Below are positions 1 to 9,389 of a stretch of DNA of 17,914 nt, in pieces. The DNA is from an uncultured Eubacteriales bacterium. Its GTDB lineage: Bacteria > Bacillota > Clostridia > Saccharofermentanales > Fastidiosipilaceae. The stretch is taken from positions 1-17,914 of the forward strand of contig CABKML010000025.1 of the NCBI GenBank assembly GCA_902373515.1. The letters run 5' to 3'. The notes below the pieces were generated by a model. It did no database searches. It was given only the letters and a program-made list of their open reading frames with translations, and had not been told where the DNA came from. Both the position numbers and the translations under genes were made by a program. How positions within the stretch are numbered: position 1 is the first letter of the stretch; each line of letters begins with the position of its first letter.

Positions 1-1
1 G

Positions 2-3000
2 TTGGCGGCAACCGATAAGGGAGCAGAAAAGAACGGACAGGCAACAACTGCAAGTGCAGCCGAAACGAAAGAAGAAACCGTTCGAGTTATTATTCAGGCC
101 GCAAGTAGCGACACGAAAGAAGCACTGAAGCGTGAAATAGCCCTTTTACCGGCAGCTAAATTAAGAAATGACTTCGATATGTCTTTTACCGGATTCTCTG
201 CCGATATTAAAGAAAGTGATTACTGGAAATTACAATTTGACAGCCGAATTGCTAAAATTACCAAAGCTAAACTCTTTTATCCTGTTATGGCATCGGCGAA
301 GGCTATCGGCCAGATTGATGCGGCCGTCAGCAAATTCCACAATAAGGGCGAAGGAACGGTTATTGCCGTAATTGATTCCGGTCTGGATGTGACGCATAAA
401 GATTTTCAGAATCTGGATGATCCGAGCAAGGCTAAAGTTCAGACGATTATGCCGTTCGGCGGGGAAAACAAAGATACGAAATTTAATCTGAAAGTTCCCT
501 ACGGCTTTAACTTTGCCGATAACAGCTACCGGATTAAAGGTTATGCTTCCAATCACGGTATGCACGTGGCGGGAATTGCCGGTGCCAATGCGCCTGACAG
601 TGATTTAGCTAAATTTGCCGGAATTGACGGCGTAGCGAGCCAGGCACAAATAATGCCGATGGTTGTTTTCAGCAACAATAAAGAAGCTAAGGGCGCGCAG
701 GAAGACGATATTATCGCGGCAATCGAGAAAAGTATCGAGAAAAAAGTTGATGTCATCAATATGTCATTGGGCAGCGGCTCGGGTTTCAGTGACCCTGAAG
801 ATCCTACGGCCAAAGCTATCAATAAGGCGAGAGAAGCGGGAATAATGGTCGTTGTAGCAGCCGGTAACGATACGGCGGCATTCAGCAACAAAATGAGTAA
901 GGGTGTGGAAAATATCCACGGCCGTAAGGATATCGGTATTGTCGGTTCACCTTCAACTTCTCCGGCGGCTTTGTCGGTCGCTTCTATGGAAAACACCCAT
1001 ACTTTTATCCGCAAAATGACCTTCATGGAGAAACAGCAGAAAGTAACATTTCCGTATTCCCTGGATAATGGTAAAAATGACGGTTCAGCGCATAGCGTTG
1101 TCGACTGCGGTCTGGGTTATGAGAATGATTTCAGCGGTAAGTCTTTGCAGGGCAAGTTGGCTTTAATTAAACGCGGTAAGATTACTTTTACGCAAAAGGC
1201 GAAGAATGCCAAGGCGGCAGGTGCTGCGGGCGCAATTATTTATAACAGTGATGATATTAAAACCAATTATGCTATTGAAGGCATGGGCGATTTCCCGGTA
1301 TTTAATATTTTGAATCGCGTCGGTGTGCGCCTGTTGCAAGCTTTGCAAAGTGACCCGAATTTGCAAGTTACATTTAATTTGCAGGAAGAGCAGGATGTTA
1401 ACGAAAACAGCGGCAATATGAGTTCTTTTACCTCGTTCGGTACAACGGCGGAACTGGATTTTAAGCCGGAAATTACGGGTATCGGCGGTCAGGTTTATTC
1501 GACCGACAATGATAATAAGTATGTTATGATGAACGGCACATCTATGGCCTCACCTTATGTAGCCGGCGCTTCGGCTTTAGTTATGTCGCAAGTGAAGAAG
1601 GATTTGCCCGGCTTGCCCGATTATGTTGGCTTTACCAAGAAAACGCTGATGAATACGGCCAAGATTGTTATGAATAAGCAGGCGGGAAATGCGATTCCTT
1701 TCTCTGTTAGACGCCAGGGAGCAGGATTAATTCAGGTTAAGAATGCTATGGAAAACCGGGTTCTCGCTACTTATGAGACGGCTGACGGCGAGGCGGCGGC
1801 AGCATTGCGCAGTTTCAGCGGCAGCAAAAGTTTTAAGATTAATTTGCGAAATTATTCGAATCGGGCGCTGACGTTTACGGTCGATCCGGGAAAAGTGTAT
1901 ACAACGGAAACCCTTAACGATAATTTATTGGAGCGAGAGGCGGCGGCAACAATCAGCACTGATGTTAAAACTCTGACTTTGCAGCCGGGAGCTCAAAGTC
2001 AAGTGAGCGTAACATTGGATGCGGCGGCGGTTAAGGATAATTTCGTCGAAGGCTATGTGCGCTTCCTTTCGCAAACGGACGGCCAGCCGGATATTCATTT
2101 CTCTTATATGGGATTTGCCGGTGACTGGAATGCCGAGAATATTTTCGATAACTTGGATACTTTAGAGAACAAAAAAGAAATAACCTACGGCGATACGCGC
2201 TTGATGACGATGAATAAAGATCCGCTGAATTTCTTTGACAGAGGTGAAATTGTGCCCTTGGGTGTCAGCCCCGATGACCAAAAGAAAGGAGATGTCAAAC
2301 CGGCAGAAAAATACTGGTCAATATCTCCGAATAAAGATGGTCGGGCCGATGTTGTCATTCCGCAGATAGGCATTTTGCGCAGTGCCAAAAGCGTCGAATT
2401 CAGCATCTTGGATCAGGACAAAAAAGAACTGAGAAAATTAGGTAAGATGGAGAATGTGCGGCGTCAAAGCTTGCGTAATTTCATCAGCAGAAAAGAAAGT
2501 AAGCAGTTATTTACAACTTTCCCGTATATTGAAGGTATGTGGGACGGACAGCTTTATAATCAGCAAACAGGTAAAATGGAAGCGGCGGCAGACGGACAAT
2601 ATTATTTAGCAGCGACAGCTCATTTAACTGCAAATTCGGAGCCCCAACAGCTGCTCTTCTCTCTCAAAGTCGATACGGAAGCACCGACAATTGAATTAAT
2701 TAAAGCTGCCGACGGTAAAGAATATGAGTTGACACCGCAAGGTCGTTTGTTCAAGTTCACTGTCAAAGATAAAGTGGGAGTAGCAGAGGTCAAAGCGGAA
2801 ATAAATAAGAAGACCTTACAAGTCACGGACAAGGGCGACCATTATGAAACTTTGGCGCCTTATAGTACGGAAATGGGCGAAAATGTGTATTTGACAGTCA
2901 GCGACTATGCTTACAACAGCAAAAAAGTTAATGTCAAAAATGTTAAAGGTAATTCTTTGAGCTTTACTAACTGGAAGAGCGTTATTAATAAGAAAATAAA

Positions 3001-5143
3001 TACTATTATGGGCGAAAGTTACAGCGGTGTGACCCAAAATAAGGATACGGCCTATATTTCTCTGAAATTCGTCAGCGCTAAAGACCAAACGGAGATTACA
3101 AGTAAAGATTGTCCGGTCAAAAACGGTAAGTTTGCTTTTGCCTCCTTCGTACTGACGCCGCAACAACAGGGGAAATATAAAGCGTTTGCGCTTGAAAAGA
3201 ACGCGGATAAGAAAGTGATTAAAGAGACAGCTTTAGGCGATTTTGTCTACGATTACGTGAAACCGAGCCTGACCTTTAATTATGTGTCCGAATTGAAGGG
3301 CAATGATGTAAAGGACCCGCAAAAAATCAAAGCCAAAGACCCGAATTATAAAGAGTATGTGATGCGTAAGAACAAAGACGGCAGCTGCACCTTTACCGGT
3401 AAAGTTCAGGACAATGTTTATCAGCCGCAGGAACTTACACTTACAATTGGTACACGTGAAAATAAAGTTGAGATTCAAAAGGACGGCAGTTTCACTTATG
3501 TTTTGCAAACACCGTCGAAACATTTTGACTTTATCAATATTTCCCAACCGGCGGAGTTAAGTGCTTCCAATACAAGTTCCCTGTTTGAAGGCTTGGATTT
3601 GGGCGGTTTCCTTAGACCTTCCGCTGCGAAAAAGAAAGGGTTGGAGAGAACTTATGTCGTAACTAAGTACTTGGAATACGATCCTAATGCAACACCGCCG
3701 ACGACAGGCACAACTTCGGAACCGGAAGCTGTCAAGCCGGAATTTAAGCTGACAGTTAAGCCGCAAAAAGCAATTATCAATATTAAAGAGACGACCAGGT
3801 CTTACGGCCAAGTGGAAAAACGGGCCGACGGATATTATTACAAATTGTACGGTTATACCAACGATTCCAATTGCGAAGTTTACGTCGCAGGCGAGAAAGT
3901 TACAGCTAAAAAGACAAGTTCAGGCCTGAATTTCTTTAAAGAAGTTAAATTGCAGGAGGGTATGAATAATATCAATGTTCGGGCAACAGATGCTACCGGT
4001 AATGTATTACAGGAGCTGAAAGTCAGAATTTTACTTGACACCAAATTACCGACATTGATTCTGGACAGTCCGACAATAGAAAGTGAAGAAGCGGCGCCGA
4101 ACGCTACGTCGCAGGCGCAAACGCCATCCGGGCAACAAGCTCCGGCTGCTAATCAAGGCGAGAAGTTCGAGCTTATTAAAACTTGGAAAGATAGTGTCGT
4201 TTTTGCCGGCAGTATCGAAGATGAAAGCCAAGGCTATGATTTGCTTTTGAATGGTGATAAGCTGCTTTCTTATAACAGTAACGGTGCTTTGGGCAATAAT
4301 TTGCGCCACTTCAAGCGGAGTGTAAAGGTTAGTGACGGTAGTATTCTGATTCTGGAGCTGGCCGACGCTTCCGGTAACGGTAAGGTTACTAAGTATAAAG
4401 TTAAAAAAGTGAGCGGCCCGAAGCTGGTGGAAGTCCTTGATTTGACGGAAGAGAAAACAACAGGTTATGTTCGCGTCAGTTTGATGAGCAAAGACGGCAA
4501 AGCTAAGGTTTACGATGTGCTGGCCGGTGCAGTGGATGTGGCAGAATTACCGCAATTGCCGGCAGACAGTGACTATAGATTTGACGGTTGGTATTTAGAT
4601 GAAGGTTGCAGCAAAGAATTTACCGGTAAAATTACTGCCGATATGACTTTGTATCCGAAGTTCGAACCGTTGGATGTCGCAAGGCCGATAATTGACAATG
4701 GAGATGAGGATGAGCAGCCGGAGCAAGATTCCGAGCAGGAGCAGATTGATGTCAGGGACGCTGTGCAACGACTCTTACCCGACAGGAACGAAAATCCGAC
4801 TCTGCCTGAACCGGTGCTTGTGCCGATGCAGGCGCCGCAGGCCGGACGTGGTAGCGGCAATAAGCAAGTAGTTGCCGCCAAGTCGGAGAATAAAGTGCGG
4901 GCGACGACAAGTAAGTCGAGCAAGGTTACGGAAACAACGCTGACAAGTACGAGTGAAACTAAGCGGGAAACTCAGCCGACTTCGACGTTAAAGCCGTTAA
5001 CTACGACGGCAGCGGAAGTGAACGAAACTAACGCAGCAGCACCGTTTAAGCGGGTGATTATCGGTTTAATCATTGTCGGCAGTTTGAGCGTTTTAGCGGT
5101 GTTACTATATATTTTGCTGAAAGAACGGCGCGTTGAACGTTAG
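2..5143 (+). CDS. Cell-envelope S8 subtilase (lactocepin/C5a-peptidase type), 5'-truncated
   Basis: Large extracellular serine protease expected to cleave proteins at the cell surface. The visible 1713 residues contain the whole catalytic triad: Asp125 in VIDSGLD, His185 in NHGMHVAG, and Ser514 in NGTSMASP. The oxyanion Asn289 lies in AAGND. A protease-associated (PA) domain is inserted before the Ser motif (about 380-460). An Fn3-like domain follows (about 600-710), then a long beta-rich stalk. A Pro/Ala/Gln-rich linker lies near 1360-1385, and an InlB-type (Listeria-Bacteroides) repeat with FDGWY lies at about 1490-1556. A Thr/Ser-rich spacer leads to one transmembrane segment (about 1685-1706) and a basic tail. 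No LPXTG motif precedes the membrane segment, so anchoring is probably by the helix itself. The reading frame is open at the left edge and no signal peptide is visible, so the real start lies upstream; the TTG at position 2 is not a credible start. The gene ends at a terminator. Substrate specificity cannot be told from the sequence. Confidence 0.93.
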   Translation: MAATDKGAEKNGQATTASAAETKEETVRVIIQAASSDTKEALKREIALLPAAKLRNDFDMSFTGFSADIKESDYWKLQFDSRIAKITKAKLFYPVMASAKAIGQIDAAVSKFHNKGEGTVIAVIDSGLDVTHKDFQNLDDPSKAKVQTIMPFGGENKDTKFNLKVPYGFNFADNSYRIKGYASNHGMHVAGIAGANAPDSDLAKFAGIDGVASQAQIMPMVVFSNNKEAKGAQEDDIIAAIEKSIEKKVDVINMSLGSGSGFSDPEDPTAKAINKAREAGIMVVVAAGNDTAAFSNKMSKGVENIHGRKDIGIVGSPSTSPAALSVASMENTHTFIRKMTFMEKQQKVTFPYSLDNGKNDGSAHSVVDCGLGYENDFSGKSLQGKLALIKRGKITFTQKAKNAKAAGAAGAIIYNSDDIKTNYAIEGMGDFPVFNILNRVGVRLLQALQSDPNLQVTFNLQEEQDVNENSGNMSSFTSFGTTAELDFKPEITGIGGQVYSTDNDNKYVMMNGTSMASPYVAGASALVMSQVKKDLPGLPDYVGFTKKTLMNTAKIVMNKQAGNAIPFSVRRQGAGLIQVKNAMENRVLATYETADGEAAAALRSFSGSKSFKINLRNYSNRALTFTVDPGKVYTTETLNDNLLEREAAATISTDVKTLTLQPGAQSQVSVTLDAAAVKDNFVEGYVRFLSQTDGQPDIHFSYMGFAGDWNAENIFDNLDTLENKKEITYGDTRLMTMNKDPLNFFDRGEIVPLGVSPDDQKKGDVKPAEKYWSISPNKDGRADVVIPQIGILRSAKSVEFSILDQDKKELRKLGKMENVRRQSLRNFISRKESKQLFTTFPYIEGMWDGQLYNQQTGKMEAAADGQYYLAATAHLTANSEPQQLLFSLKVDTEAPTIELIKAADGKEYELTPQGRLFKFTVKDKVGVAEVKAEINKKTLQVTDKGDHYETLAPYSTEMGENVYLTVSDYAYNSKKVNVKNVKGNSLSFTNWKSVINKKINTIMGESYSGVTQNKDTAYISLKFVSAKDQTEITSKDCPVKNGKFAFASFVLTPQQQGKYKAFALEKNADKKVIKETALGDFVYDYVKPSLTFNYVSELKGNDVKDPQKIKAKDPNYKEYVMRKNKDGSCTFTGKVQDNVYQPQELTLTIGTRENKVEIQKDGSFTYVLQTPSKHFDFINISQPAELSASNTSSLFEGLDLGGFLRPSAAKKKGLERTYVVTKYLEYDPNATPPTTGTTSEPEAVKPEFKLTVKPQKAIINIKETTRSYGQVEKRADGYYYKLYGYTNDSNCEVYVAGEKVTAKKTSSGLNFFKEVKLQEGMNNINVRATDATGNVLQELKVRILLDTKLPTLILDSPTIESEEAAPNATSQAQTPSGQQAPAANQGEKFELIKTWKDSVVFAGSIEDESQGYDLLLNGDKLLSYNSNGALGNNLRHFKRSVKVSDGSILILELADASGNGKVTKYKVKKVSGPKLVEVLDLTEEKTTGYVRVSLMSKDGKAKVYDVLAGAVDVAELPQLPADSDYRFDGWYLDEGCSKEFTGKITADMTLYPKFEPLDVARPIIDNGDEDEQPEQDSEQEQIDVRDAVQRLLPDRNENPTLPEPVLVPMQAPQAGRGSGNKQVVAAKSENKVRATTSKSSKVTETTLTSTSETKRETQPTSTLKPLTTTAAEVNETNAAAPFKRVIIGLIIVGSLSVLAVLLYILLKERRVER

Positions 5144-5174
5144 GAAAGCAAATGCTTGCTTAGCAAAATTACAG

Positions 5175-5211
5175 GCTCTCTTCGCCCTTTACAGGCGAGG
5201 GGAGCTTTTTT
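5175..5211 (+). terminator. Rho-independent terminator of the surface protease gene
   Basis: A 12-bp stem with two G:U pairs (5175-5186 against 5194-5205, GCTCTCTTCGCC / GGCGAGGGGAGC) encloses a 7-nt loop. Six T follow directly. It lies 31 bp after the protease stop codon. Confidence 0.9.
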
Positions 5212-5293
5212 GTGCAGATTAACGGCAAATAAAGGCCTGATTTGTGAAAAATAGAGAAAATAATTAAAAACGAAAGAAGTGTAGTATTATCTA

Positions 5294-5321
5294 TTGCTAA
5301 AAACTTCTTTTTGTGTAATGA
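5294..5321 (+). promoter_or_regulatory. Candidate promoter of the secreted protein/lipoprotein pair
   Basis: TTGCTA (5294-5299) is separated by 16 nt from TAATGA (5316-5321), and a TG dinucleotide precedes the -10. It is the best match I see in the AT-rich gap 5212-5366, but the match is only moderate. The rest of that gap shows nothing else I can name. Confidence 0.3.
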
Positions 5322-5366
5322 TACTGATAGTAGCTACTGAAATTTTAAATATCATAGAGGTGCGAT

Positions 5367-5870
5367 ATGAAAAAAATATTATCATTGTTGTTAGGATCAC
5401 TATTTTTATTGAATACTGGTAACGTATTAGCTAGCGGTGATCAGTGTAGTTCAGTACGTTCTCCAAGATGTGAAGATACTTATTATTATGAACCATACTA
5501 TAAAACTTTTGAATATAGAAACGAATTTAGAATGGAAGCGGACAATGTAGTAGATTTAGTAGTGACCAGAGAAGTAGAAACGTACAAATCTTTATCTATT
5601 TCTGCTGAAGCGGGTGTGGATATTGATGCAGTAATAGGCCATTTGAGTCTTGACTTTTTAATGAAACGGGAAGGTAGCGAGCGTTATGTTATCAGAGCTA
5701 TGTGGCCTACAAAAGCAGGTAATAAGTATGAATTAACTGCGGGCATGAAGATCGGCGTGGAAAAAGGCTATTGGGTTCATATGGATGAATATTGTAATAG
5801 AAAAGAAGAAAAATATATAGAAGCACGGGGAGAAATAGAAGAGTATGTTCATTCTCGGGTGATTGGATGA
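5367..5870 (+). CDS. Small secreted protein of unknown family
   Basis: Product of 167 aa with a clear signal peptide: KK, then a Leu-rich core, with probable cleavage after Ala22 in NVLA/SG. The mature part has three cysteines (27, 35, 143), a Tyr-rich N-terminal stretch (about 38-53), and an alternating polar/nonpolar segment (about 72-97, around SAEAGVDIDAVIGHLSLDF). The rest is rich in Glu and Lys. I do not recognise the family. The alternating pattern could form an amphipathic beta-hairpin, as in secreted pore-forming proteins, but this is a guess. The start is set by AGAGGTG at 5356-5362. Its stop overlaps the ATG of the next gene (ATGA), so the two are probably translationally coupled. 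Base composition is more AT-rich than in the upstream protease. Confidence 0.75.
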   Translation: MKKILSLLLGSLFLLNTGNVLASGDQCSSVRSPRCEDTYYYEPYYKTFEYRNEFRMEADNVVDLVVTREVETYKSLSISAEAGVDIDAVIGHLSLDFLMKREGSERYVIRAMWPTKAGNKYELTAGMKIGVEKGYWVHMDEYCNRKEEKYIEARGEIEEYVHSRVIG

Positions 5871-6577
5871 AAAAACATGTTAGCAAATTTGCTCCTGTTT
5901 TCGCGGCATTGCTTGTTTTTACCTTAACTGCTTGCAGACAAACTTCCAATATTCAGCCGAATATAAGCAAAAAAGTAAGTACTGAAAATACAGTAGCGGA
6001 AGATACCGATTTTTATAATTTGAAGAATTTAGTTTTTAAGTATGAAGGTGAACTTGTTTATTATCCCCGTGCCGGAGAATACTCTCTGAATTTGACCTTA
6101 AAATTCCCCAACTGTTCCATGCGTGATGCTAAAAGCGGCAAAAGCGCTGAATATGCCTATTTATCATTTCATGCCGGCAGAATCGGGGATAAGGACAACT
6201 ATCCTTTAGGGTGGGACCAAAGTAAGAAAAAAGAGTATGTAAATCCGAACAGTAAATTTCAGTCGGAGCGGCATGAGTTGGATAAATTCGGCGGTGAATT
6301 GATCGGTTTCACTTATCGGAGCGTAACGACTTTACCCGACGAAAAATTGTATCAGATTAAATTGGCCGAGGGTAATTTCCCGCAAGAATTAAAAATAAGC
6401 TTGAGTTCACATGACAAAATGCTTTTAGATTCTCATAGTCGCCAAGTGCTTAAGGAAGCCCGGGAGAAAGGACATCCGGTGCAATTAGGAATAGCTTTAC
6501 GTGATGATAAAGGAACTGTGCGGCAAATTTGCAGTCTCTTCCTGGAGGACGAAAATAAGAAATATCCTGCCTGCTAA
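5867..6577 (+). CDS. Lipoprotein of unknown function
   Basis: Product of 236 aa with a type II signal peptide and lipobox L20-T-A-C23, so it should be lipid-anchored on the outer face of the membrane. The mature domain (about 214 aa) looks like a compact mixed alpha/beta domain with no motif I can name. It carries few cysteines, one of them the last residue. The ATG overlaps the previous stop by 4 bp and has no strong ribosome binding site of its own, which favours coupling with the secreted protein upstream. The two products may act together at the cell surface. That rests only on the overlap and on both being exported. Confidence 0.75.
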   Translation: MKKHVSKFAPVFAALLVFTLTACRQTSNIQPNISKKVSTENTVAEDTDFYNLKNLVFKYEGELVYYPRAGEYSLNLTLKFPNCSMRDAKSGKSAEYAYLSFHAGRIGDKDNYPLGWDQSKKKEYVNPNSKFQSERHELDKFGGELIGFTYRSVTTLPDEKLYQIKLAEGNFPQELKISLSSHDKMLLDSHSRQVLKEAREKGHPVQLGIALRDDKGTVRQICSLFLEDENKKYPAC

Positions 6578-6597
6578 AGTAAAAAACTAAAGTAAAA

Positions 6598-6636
6598 AGC
6601 GAGCTGCAACTGATTAGCTGCGGCTCGCTGATTTTT
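6598..6636. terminator. Bidirectional terminator between the lipoprotein gene and pepN
   Basis: AGCGAGC (6598-6604) pairs with GCTCGCT (6623-6629). On the plus strand a T run follows (6632-6636). On the minus strand the A-rich stretch 6578-6597 supplies the T tract after pepN. Two short duplications flank it: CTAAAGTAAAAA at 6574 and 6587 (the first contains the lipoprotein stop codon), and GCCATCGAT at 6639 and 6648. Confidence 0.75.
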
Positions 6637-6662
6637 CTGCCATCGATGCCATCGATTTGGCG

Positions 6663-9203
6663 TTATTCTGCTAAAGCAGCTTGAACGGCGGCAATCACAG
6701 CCGGTTTTTGCGTAGTAATCATTTCAACCTTACCGGCAATAACCTTGGTATCCATAATAATTTCCCGATCAAGGCCTTTGGTATTGATGAACGGTTGGAA
6801 GAACTCCTTAAATTCCTGTAAGCGTTTTTCACTGTTGAAAACATGAGCGGTAACCTGAATAAAACCATTAAATTCCATATCGCCGCCCAAAGTCTTTTCC
6901 AACCATTTCCATTCGGTCCTTAACCATTTCCAGGTACGTTCCTCTGCCAAAGGATTGGCCAAGAGGCTGTAATACCAGGAACGGACATCCTGAGGTTTGA
7001 TAATTTCGCCGTTCTTCAAAGCTTGCAGAATTTCATCCAACTGCTCATTTTGGCGACTGACAGTCAAAGCTAAACGCAAGTCATCTTTATAAGCCGGATC
7101 TGCATGTTTTACGTACACATCGAACAGCTCGGCGAAAAGCTGCGGCTGATTGTAATTTTTGATTTCATTGCGCAAAATCAGGTAACGCATATCAGCCGGT
7201 AAATTATACGGTTGTGCAGTATGTTTAAGATAAAGTTCATGCATGGCGGCGAGGCACTTCTGATCTTCGGCATAATATATGATGCTCCAGACATAGGGAC
7301 GCACGAGCGTATCGTCATTGCTTTCGTTCGCCCGGGCAATCAAGCCTAAACGCTCGGTTTGAGGAAGATATAACTTAGCGAGCAAAGCTTGTAAATCTTT
7401 TTCCTCCGCACTCTCAGGGGTGAAGAAAGACTTTAAGATGCCGATAACATTGAGCAATTTCGCCTGTACAAGTTGGGAAGTGCTGCCGGATAATTTGACT
7501 ACGAGCGGAATCAGCTGCGCGTAAGACAATTCACCGCATTTGGCAAGTAAAGACATATCCTGCAGAATTTGCAGATGAGTGACGGTATCAAGTTTATCCA
7601 AGTTGTCCAAAATATCATCCATTAAAGTTTGGTCGTATTGAACAATGAAATGAGAATTGTTGCCGAAATTAAGAACAAACGGTCGATTGCCGTTAGCCTG
7701 TTTCAATTTACGGTAGTCGCCCAAATTAATCATTTCATCCCGCATAAGTTCAGGCACAGTCTGATAATTGCAGCTGAGCGGAATTTGCCAGAGACGTTGT
7801 TTATCCTCATGTTCACCGATAAAGAATTGCCTTTGACTCAAGTACAAATTACCGTTAACAACATTGGCATTGACCAACGGATAGCCCGGTTGCTCCAACC
7901 AGGAATTCATAATTTCGCCGACATTGAAGCCGCTGACAGCCGACAAAGCGTTCCATAAATCCTGTCCTTTCGCATTAGCATATCGGTGTTCGGCAAAGTA
8001 GGTTTTCAAACCGGCTCGCAGTTTCTCATCTCCCAGTAAAGCACGGACCATAACAAGGAGGCGGGCACCTTTGGCGTAAACAATAGCGCTGTCGAAAATT
8101 GCGTCAATTTCCGCCGGATCATTGACCATGACATGCACCGACTGCACACCGTCGGTAGCATCTCGCTGCAAAGCGGCGGGAATATCGGAAGTTTGGAAAG
8201 ATTCCCAAATCTTAAATTCCGGTTCCAAAGCGTCGACGGCGACATATTCCATCATATTGGCGAAAGATTCATTCAACCACAAGTCATCCCACCAGGCCAT
8301 AGTTACAAGGTCGCCGAACCACTGGTGCGCCAACTCGTGACAAACAACTGCAGCAACCAATTGTTTGGTAGGAATGGAAGAATTTTGCGGGTCCAACAGA
8401 AGACATGATTCTCTATAAGTTACAAGGCCCCAGTTCTCCATCGCTCCGGCTGAAAAATCGGGTAAAGCCAATTGATAGGAATGTGCTAAAGGATAAGGTG
8501 TTTCGTAATATTCTTCAAAAAATTCAATTGCCCGTTTGGCAATATCCAAAGCAAAATCCAACTCTTCCGCCTTATGTGCCTTAGTCGCAAAAACGCCGAT
8601 TTCCACACCGGATTTAGTTGAAGTTAATTTTTTTTGCATATCACCGAAAGCGAAAGCTACAAGATAAGTGGACATGCGAACAGTTTCCTGAAAGTAATGC
8701 ACACCGGCAACACATTTTTCTTCCGGTTGGTTGGCAATAATCGTTTCCCCCGGCTGTTCATCATATTTAATGGCTAAAGAGAAAGTGGCTTTAGCTGCCG
8801 GTTCATCGAGGCAGGGGAAAGCCTGACGGGCGAATGTTGTTTCAAATTGCGTGCCGATTAACTGCTTCTTTTCGCCGTTAATTTGGTAGTAAGACGGATA
8901 AATTCCCATCATGGTATCGGTAAGTTTACCTGTGAAAGCCACTTCAATAACAACTTCCCCGGCCGGTACATCGCTGATTGTCAGATCCTCGGTTTTATCG
9001 CTGTAATTGAAGGTAGCGGTGCGATTGTTGACCTTAACTTCGTTAATAGTTAAATATTTTTGGTTTAATTTAACCGTATCGCCGAGAGCCGTACCTTTTA
9101 CGGTGCTTTTACCGGTAAAAGTTTTGGCGGCACGATTAATATCTAAATAAATGTCATAGTGTTCCGGATGAAATAAGTCAAAAAGTCGTTGAGTTTGCGG
9201 CAT
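6663..9203 (-). CDS. pepN: M1 family aminopeptidase (PepN)
   Basis: Zinc aminopeptidase that removes N-terminal residues from peptides, expected in the cytoplasm since no signal peptide is present. Its 846 aa match the length of lactic-acid-bacterial PepN (lysyl aminopeptidase). The N-terminal beta domain begins with a HPEHYD motif. The substrate-binding GAMEN is at 253-257. The zinc site HELAH is at 289-293, with the third ligand Glu312 in NESFAN, spaced exactly as HExxH-18-E. The transition-state Tyr376 lies in IVYAKGAR. A C-terminal alpha-helical ERAP1-like domain follows (about 500-846). The start ATG at 9201-9203 is preceded by AGGAGA at good spacing. It shares a terminator with the convergent lipoprotein gene. 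Its likely role is the final breakdown of peptides released by extracellular proteases such as the one at the left of the window. Confidence 0.96.
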   Translation of the reverse strand: MPQTQRLFDLFHPEHYDIYLDINRAAKTFTGKSTVKGTALGDTVKLNQKYLTINEVKVNNRTATFNYSDKTEDLTISDVPAGEVVIEVAFTGKLTDTMMGIYPSYYQINGEKKQLIGTQFETTFARQAFPCLDEPAAKATFSLAIKYDEQPGETIIANQPEEKCVAGVHYFQETVRMSTYLVAFAFGDMQKKLTSTKSGVEIGVFATKAHKAEELDFALDIAKRAIEFFEEYYETPYPLAHSYQLALPDFSAGAMENWGLVTYRESCLLLDPQNSSIPTKQLVAAVVCHELAHQWFGDLVTMAWWDDLWLNESFANMMEYVAVDALEPEFKIWESFQTSDIPAALQRDATDGVQSVHVMVNDPAEIDAIFDSAIVYAKGARLLVMVRALLGDEKLRAGLKTYFAEHRYANAKGQDLWNALSAVSGFNVGEIMNSWLEQPGYPLVNANVVNGNLYLSQRQFFIGEHEDKQRLWQIPLSCNYQTVPELMRDEMINLGDYRKLKQANGNRPFVLNFGNNSHFIVQYDQTLMDDILDNLDKLDTVTHLQILQDMSLLAKCGELSYAQLIPLVVKLSGSTSQLVQAKLLNVIGILKSFFTPESAEEKDLQALLAKLYLPQTERLGLIARANESNDDTLVRPYVWSIIYYAEDQKCLAAMHELYLKHTAQPYNLPADMRYLILRNEIKNYNQPQLFAELFDVYVKHADPAYKDDLRLALTVSRQNEQLDEILQALKNGEIIKPQDVRSWYYSLLANPLAEERTWKWLRTEWKWLEKTLGGDMEFNGFIQVTAHVFNSEKRLQEFKEFFQPFINTKGLDREIIMDTKVIAGKVEMITTQKPAVIAAVQAALAE

Positions 9204-9235
9204 AGTCTATCTCCTAATAAGTGCTGTTTTCGTTA

Positions 9236-9264
9236 ATTTTAACCTCCGCCGCCGATTATTACAA
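9236..9264 (-). promoter_or_regulatory. Candidate pepN promoter
   Basis: On the minus strand, TTGTAA (9259-9264) and TAAAAT (9236-9241) are separated by exactly 17 nt. Transcription would begin about 25 nt before the pepN start codon. Confidence 0.45.
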
Positions 9265-9323
9265 ATTTTTCGCCTGTTTTTCGCACCGCTTGGGCCGCGG
9301 CAGCGGCAGCAGCACAGAGGAGC

Positions 9324-9348
9324 GGCTCGTTTCGGCTCGGCTCGGCTC
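9324..9348. repeat. Short GGCTC pentanucleotide tandem repeat
   Basis: Five consecutive 5-bp units: GGCTC, GTTTC, GGCTC, GGCTC, GGCTC. They lie in the GC-rich intergenic DNA upstream of pgmB. The surrounding 9295-9350 is more GC-rich than the genes on either side, and I see no gene in it. Confidence 0.6.
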
Positions 9349-9359
9349 GCCGGAGATAT

Positions 9360-9389
9360 TTGGCGCCGGATTTATTCAGGTGGTAAACT
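9360..9389 (+). promoter_or_regulatory. Candidate pgmB promoter with extended -10
   Basis: TTGGCG (9360-9365) lies 18 nt before TAAACT (9384-9389), and TGG directly precedes the -10 in extended -10 position. The predicted start is about 20 nt before the pgmB ribosome binding site. Confidence 0.35.

Noticed and set aside
553..1026. Long minus-strand open frame inside the protease gene
   Set aside because: Antisense shadow of the catalytic domain. Its low-complexity Ala/Ser/Ile composition is typical of reversed coding sequence.
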